From HGM04593 sp045661205 (GTDB lineage Bacteria; Bacteroidota; Bacteroidia; Bacteroidales; Bacteroidaceae), in contig JAZRFE010000051.1 in the NCBI GenBank assembly GCA_045661205.1, forward strand, positions 1 to 19,865: 19,865 nucleotides of DNA, written 5' to 3'. Position 1 is the stretch's first letter, and each line of letters starts with the position of its first letter. This document shows, in pieces, positions 16,037 through 19,865 of the stretch. Under the pieces are notes generated by a model, which was not told the DNA's origin, did no database searches, and was given only the letters and a program-made list of their open reading frames with translations. The translations under genes and the position numbers were made by a program.

Positions 16037-16520
16037 GTATCTCTTTTTTCATCCCTTCGACAAAATCGACCGAGAGTTTGCGCATCGGTCTATATAACAT
16101 CGAATTTTCCTGTGATGTTTTACCGAAAATCGCATTTGTACTATCTATCTTATTTATTACAGACACCACACCCACGAACAACAACATGGTAACAGCACCG
16201 GACAACAAGCCCCCTAACAGACGGTCGGCAAAGCCCAGCAATATCAACCTGAAGAACCACTGTATAATGGAACCTATCACGCTGAGCAGACCCACAACAA
16301 GCGCAAAGATGAGTATGCCTGCCAAAATATTACATACGACAACATACCATCCTGTCCATTCGGCAAGTTTAGAGCCAAGTGTATGATAAAATAAGATAGC
16401 TTGGAGCAGGCCTATAACAATACCTGCTCCAAGTGTCAATTGTTTGATAATACCTTTGTAGCAACCGATGGCAAAGCCTATACACACCACCACTGCAAAG
16501 ATTATATCCAAAGTATTCAT
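16020..16520 (-). CDS. cvpA: CvpA family membrane protein
   Basis: This 166-residue inner-membrane protein has about four helices (roughly 4-22, 28-47, 59-84 and 92-123) and a charged cytosolic-type tail, EGMKKEIHEEKE. The start MNTLDIIFAVVVCIGFAIGCYKG and the Gly-rich segment near LLGFADRLLGGLLSGAV are typical of the CvpA (colicin V production) family, whose members support envelope integrity and other processes but whose biochemical role is unclear. It lies 51 nt after infB and overlaps sufB by 17 nt. Confidence 0.9.
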   Translation of the reverse strand: MNTLDIIFAVVVCIGFAIGCYKGIIKQLTLGAGIVIGLLQAILFYHTLGSKLAEWTGWYVVVCNILAGILIFALVVGLLSVIGSIIQWFFRLILLGFADRLLGGLLSGAVTMLLFVGVVSVINKIDSTNAIFGKTSQENSMLYRPMRKLSVDFVEGMKKEIHEEKE

Positions 16521-16571
16521 CTTTCAGAAACCGTTTAATCGTTATTTAATAAAAAATACGGTAACAGTCTC

Positions 16572-19484
16572 TTAAAGTTTCTGTTTAACCTCTATCTCGG
16601 TGAATGTCTCGATAATATCTCCAACTTTAATATCATCGTTACCATTGAGGCTGATACCGCACTCGTAGTTCACGTTCACCTCTTTCACATCCTCCTTGAA
16701 GCGTTTGAGCGCAGCAAGACCACCGGTGAAGATAACAATACCATCACGGATGAGACGTGCACGGTCGGTACGTTTAACCTTACCTTCACGCACCAGACAG
16801 CCGGCAACAGTACCCACCTTGCTGATGTGGAATGTTTCGCGCACCTCGATGGTAGCAGTAATCTCCTCCTTGAGTACAGGAGCAAGCATACCCTCCATAG
16901 CGGCCTTCACCTCCTCAATAGCATCGTAGATGATAGAGTAAAGACGTATATCCACACCATCCTGCTCAGCGAGCTTGCGTGCAGTCACCGAAGGACGCAC
17001 CTGGAAGCCCACGATGATGGCATCCGAAGCTGCCGCAAGACTAACGTCAGACTCTGAAATCTGTCCGACAGCCTTGTGGATAACATTCACCTGGATAGTC
17101 TCGGTAGAGAGCTTAATCAACGAGGCGCTGAGAGCCTCGATAGAACCGTCAACGTCACCCTTAACAATGATATTGAGTGTCTGGAAGTTACCGAGAGCGA
17201 TACGACGACCCACCTCGTCGAGAGTAAGCATCTTCTGAGTGCGCAGACCCTGCTCGCGCTGCAACTGCTCGCGCTTGCCTGTAATCTCGCGTGCCTCACG
17301 CTCACTATCTACGATGTTGAATGTGTCACCCGCTGCGGGAGCACCGTTCAATCCCAAGATGAGTGCAGGCTCTGCGGGACGCACCTGCTTGATACGCTGG
17401 TTACGCTCGTTGAAGATAGCCTTCACCTTACCCCACTGAGTACCGGCAACAACAATGTCACCTACATTAAGTGTACCGTTCTGCACAAGTACGGTAGCCA
17501 CATATCCGCGACCCTTGTCGAGAGTAGACTCGATAACCGAACCAACAGCCTTGCGGTCGGGGTTGGCCTTCAGTTCGAGAAGCTCAGCCTCGAGAAGCAC
17601 CTTCTCCATAAGCTCGGAAACACCCAAACCCTTCTTCGCCGAGATATCCTGTGACTGGTATTTTCCACCCCAATCCTCGACGAGCAGATTCATATTGGCA
17701 AGTTCCTCCTTGATGCGGTTGGGATCGGCACTGGGCTTATCCACCTTGTTGATAGCAAACACAATGGGAACACCTGCTGCCATAGCGTGGTTGATAGCCT
17801 CCTTGGTCTGGGGCATCACATTGTCATCGGCAGCAATGATGATAATAGCAATATCGGTAATCTTGGCACCACGCGCACGCATAGCTGTAAACGCCTCGTG
17901 ACCGGGAGTGTCAAGGAAGGTGATGCGCTTGCCGTTCTCCATCTTCACATTGTAAGCACCAATGTGCTGAGTGATACCTCCGGCCTCACCGGCAATCACA
18001 TTAGACTTTCTGATGTAGTCGAGCAACGAAGTCTTACCGTGGTCTACGTGACCCATCACAGTGATAATGGGCGCACGAGGAACGAGGTTAGCCTCGTCGT
18101 CGTTATCCTCGGCAATGGCATGAGCAACCTCGGCACTCACATACTCTGTGGTGTAACCGAACTCCTCGGCAACAAGGTTGATGGTCTCTGCGTCGAGACG
18201 CTGGTTGATAGAAACCATGATACCGATGCTCATACATGTAGCGATAACCTGTGTCACAGAGATATTCATCATGCTTGCAAGCTCGTTTGCTGTAACGAAC
18301 TCTGTGAGCTTCAGCACCTTGCTCTGCTCCATTTCGCTATTCTCGATCTGTTGCTGACGCTCGGCAGCAAGTTCACGTTTCTCTTTGCGATATTTTGCAG
18401 CCTTACCCTTACCACGGTTGGTCAGACGCTCGAGCGTCTCTTTTATCTGCTTTGAAACATCCTCGTCATTAACCTCGCTCTTGTCGTAGCGTTTGTGCTG
18501 ACGATCGCGATCCTTACGGCTGCCTTTGGAAGCATTGTCCTTGTTGCCACCGCCATTATTCTTGTTACCGCCCTGCCAGCCGTTATTCTGGTTGTCGTTA
18601 CTCTGCTGAGCATTGCCACCACCCTGAACCGAGTCGATATTTACACGCTGATTACCGATGCGTGCACGTTTTTTCTTCTTCTCGGCAGAATTTTCACCGC
18701 CATGATTGCTCTTGGCATTCTCTTTAGCCTGCTTGCGCTGCTCTTCGCGAATCTTATCCTTCTCTTCGCGCTCCTTTCTCTTCTCCTCTTTGCTCTTCTT
18801 CTTGGGGCGTGTAGATTGGTTGATTGCCGAAAGGTCAATCTGACCAACGATATTGAGCTTAGGTTTAATCTCATTAACCTGAGTAAGTGCGGGAGTAGCC
18901 TCTTTCTTTGCGGCCTCGGCAACAAGAGCAGCCTCGGGCTTAACGCTCTCGGCAGGTCTCTCTGCTACGGGAGCGACATCCTCTTTCACAGGTTTCTGCG
19001 CAGGCTTAGCCTCGCTTGCCACAGGCTGCTGTTTTTCCTTCACAGGCTGGGGCTTTTTCTTCTTGGCAACAGCCGACACCGATCTTTGATTCAATGCGTC
19101 GAGGTCGATGCGGTTGATAACCTTTATCTTATACTCGCCGTTAGAAGCGTCGGCGCTCTGCGCCTCCTTCTTCTCGGTCAGAGTATTGTCAGCCTCAGTT
19201 GCACTTGCAGGCTCCTCGCCCTTAACTGCATCTTCGCCTTTGGCTGTGGGGATAGAAACGCTCTTGGGTTTCTCTTTATTCTGTCTCTCCTGAGTGAATT
19301 TGTCCGACTGAATACGAAGATTCTTATCGGTACTGAACTCCTTTATCAGCAAGTTATAACCCTCTTCGGGTACCACCGCATTAGGATTCTCTTCAATCTC
19401 GAAGTTATTCTTTTGCAGGAACTCCACTATCGTTGAAAGTCCCACATTCAATTCTTTCTGTACTTTATTTAATCTAATCTTCAT
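16572..19484 (-). CDS. infB: Translation initiation factor IF-2
   Basis: This 970-residue GTPase positions initiator fMet-tRNA on the 30S subunit and promotes subunit joining. A small IF2 N-domain (1-50, RLNKVQKELNVGLSTIVEFL) precedes a long charged, low-complexity linker (about 52-385, rich in Lys, Glu, Gln, Asn and Gly). A second IF2_N-like domain lies near 390-445. The GTPase domain has G1 GHVDHGKT (478-485), G3 DTPGH (525-529) and G4 NKVD (579-582); domains II, III and the fMet-tRNA-binding C-domain complete the protein to IEVKQKL. The linker holds a repeated motif, IDLDALNQ (about 126-133) and IDLSAINQ (about 216-223), each followed by a run of lysines. It lies 26 nt downstream of nusA. 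Confidence 0.98.
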   Translation of the reverse strand: MKIRLNKVQKELNVGLSTIVEFLQKNNFEIEENPNAVVPEEGYNLLIKEFSTDKNLRIQSDKFTQERQNKEKPKSVSIPTAKGEDAVKGEEPASATEADNTLTEKKEAQSADASNGEYKIKVINRIDLDALNQRSVSAVAKKKKPQPVKEKQQPVASEAKPAQKPVKEDVAPVAERPAESVKPEAALVAEAAKKEATPALTQVNEIKPKLNIVGQIDLSAINQSTRPKKKSKEEKRKEREEKDKIREEQRKQAKENAKSNHGGENSAEKKKKRARIGNQRVNIDSVQGGGNAQQSNDNQNNGWQGGNKNNGGGNKDNASKGSRKDRDRQHKRYDKSEVNDEDVSKQIKETLERLTNRGKGKAAKYRKEKRELAAERQQQIENSEMEQSKVLKLTEFVTANELASMMNISVTQVIATCMSIGIMVSINQRLDAETINLVAEEFGYTTEYVSAEVAHAIAEDNDDEANLVPRAPIITVMGHVDHGKTSLLDYIRKSNVIAGEAGGITQHIGAYNVKMENGKRITFLDTPGHEAFTAMRARGAKITDIAIIIIAADDNVMPQTKEAINHAMAAGVPIVFAINKVDKPSADPNRIKEELANMNLLVEDWGGKYQSQDISAKKGLGVSELMEKVLLEAELLELKANPDRKAVGSVIESTLDKGRGYVATVLVQNGTLNVGDIVVAGTQWGKVKAIFNERNQRIKQVRPAEPALILGLNGAPAAGDTFNIVDSEREAREITGKREQLQREQGLRTQKMLTLDEVGRRIALGNFQTLNIIVKGDVDGSIEALSASLIKLSTETIQVNVIHKAVGQISESDVSLAAASDAIIVGFQVRPSVTARKLAEQDGVDIRLYSIIYDAIEEVKAAMEGMLAPVLKEEITATIEVRETFHISKVGTVAGCLVREGKVKRTDRARLIRDGIVIFTGGLAALKRFKEDVKEVNVNYECGISLNGNDDIKVGDIIETFTEIEVKQKL

Positions 19485-19510
19485 CGGCGCTTACGTTTTT
19501 AAAATTACCC

Positions 19511-19865
19511 TTACTCTTCACTTTCACCCTCACTATTATCGTTATCATCCTCAAACTCTGCCTTCAACACACTGATAACGTGGTCTACAGTATCCTCCTC
19601 GAGGTCAGCTTTCTCTACAAGCACCTCGCGAGGCACACGCAACACCGACTTTGCAGTCTCAAAACCAATTTTCTTGATGGCATTGATTATCCACTCGTCA
19701 ATCTCGTCGGTAAACTCATCAAGATAGATATCATCCTCCTGAGTATCATTCTCGCGATAAACATCGATGGTGTACTCTGTAAGCATACTTGCGAGCTTGA
19801 TGTTCAGACCGTTCTTACCGATAGCCAAAGATACCTCTTCGGGTTTCAAGTAAACATCGGCACTG
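19511..19865 (-). CDS. nusA: NusA transcription factor, C-terminal part (cut by the window edge)
   Basis: The frame runs off the right edge, and 118 residues are visible, beginning SADVYLKPEEVSLAIGKNGLNIKLAS. This is the second KH RNA-binding domain of NusA, with its GKNG loop, followed by TEYTIDVY and an acidic tail ending in about 15 mostly Asp/Glu/Ser residues. NusA binds RNA polymerase and nascent RNA and modulates pausing, termination and antitermination. The first visible in-frame TTG (19849) is Leu inside the protein, not a start. The gene directly precedes infB, the usual bacterial order. Confidence 0.93.
   Translation of the reverse strand, partial: SADVYLKPEEVSLAIGKNGLNIKLASMLTEYTIDVYRENDTQEDDIYLDEFTDEIDEWIINAIKKIGFETAKSVLRVPREVLVEKADLEEDTVDHVISVLKAEFEDDNDNSEGESEE

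Noticed and set aside
16521..16571. Possible terminator or promoter between infB and cvpA
   Set aside because: The AT-rich 51 bp contain only short, mismatched inverted repeats and no TAnnTTTG box on the minus strand.
18495..19436. Plus-strand open frame (313 codons) opposite the infB linker, looking like a hydrophobic membrane protein
   Set aside because: The apparent Leu/Ile richness is the reverse complement of the Lys/Glu-rich IF-2 linker, a known type of artefact; no promoter or start context supports it.

Overview
The window looks like chromosomal DNA from a Bacteroidales bacterium (Bacteroides/Prevotella-like). Supporting signs are the nusA-infB-cvpA-sufBCDS-rnhB gene order, a sodium-type membrane pyrophosphatase, a protein C-terminus resembling a type IX secretion sorting tail, AT-rich leaders without Shine-Dalgarno sequences, and a promoter of the Bacteroidetes form TTTG-N19-TAnnTTTG before hppA. 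I see no insertion sequence, prophage, CRISPR array, tRNA or rRNA. Gene density is high; the longest gaps are about 175 bp.

Layout. (1) Positions 2-139 hold the end of a plus-strand secreted-protein gene, facing a minus-strand lipoprotein gene (221-934); a perfect 42-bp palindrome between them can stop transcription both ways. (2) The minus-strand hppA gene (1000-3189) encodes a pyrophosphate-driven ion pump, with its own promoter and a hairpin terminator. (3) A minus-strand U32-family gene (3365-5191), probably an RNA hydroxylase/iron-sulfur protein rather than a true protease, is divergent from (4) a compact plus-strand operon at 5367-10628: alpha/beta hydrolase, membrane-anchored MurF-like Mur ligase, D-Ala-D-Ala-type ligase, then umuD and umuC. 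(5) This operon converges, with only 3 nt between stop codons, on a long minus-strand operon read as nusA (partial), infB, cvpA, sufB, sufC, sufD, sufS, rnhB (19865 down to 10632).

How they work together. The minus-strand operon joins translation/transcription housekeeping (NusA, IF-2), a membrane protein (CvpA family), the SUF iron-sulfur assembly machine (SufBCD scaffold plus SufS cysteine desulfurase) and RNase HII. The plus-strand operon joins a peptidoglycan-precursor-like ligase pair (one enzyme makes a D-amino-acid dipeptide, the other could attach it) to an error-prone polymerase V module. That pairing is the most interesting feature here: the Mur ligase lacks a recognisable normal UDP-substrate N-domain and has about four membrane helices instead, and the ligase has a shortened acceptor-site loop. 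Most other genes are ordinary housekeeping genes.
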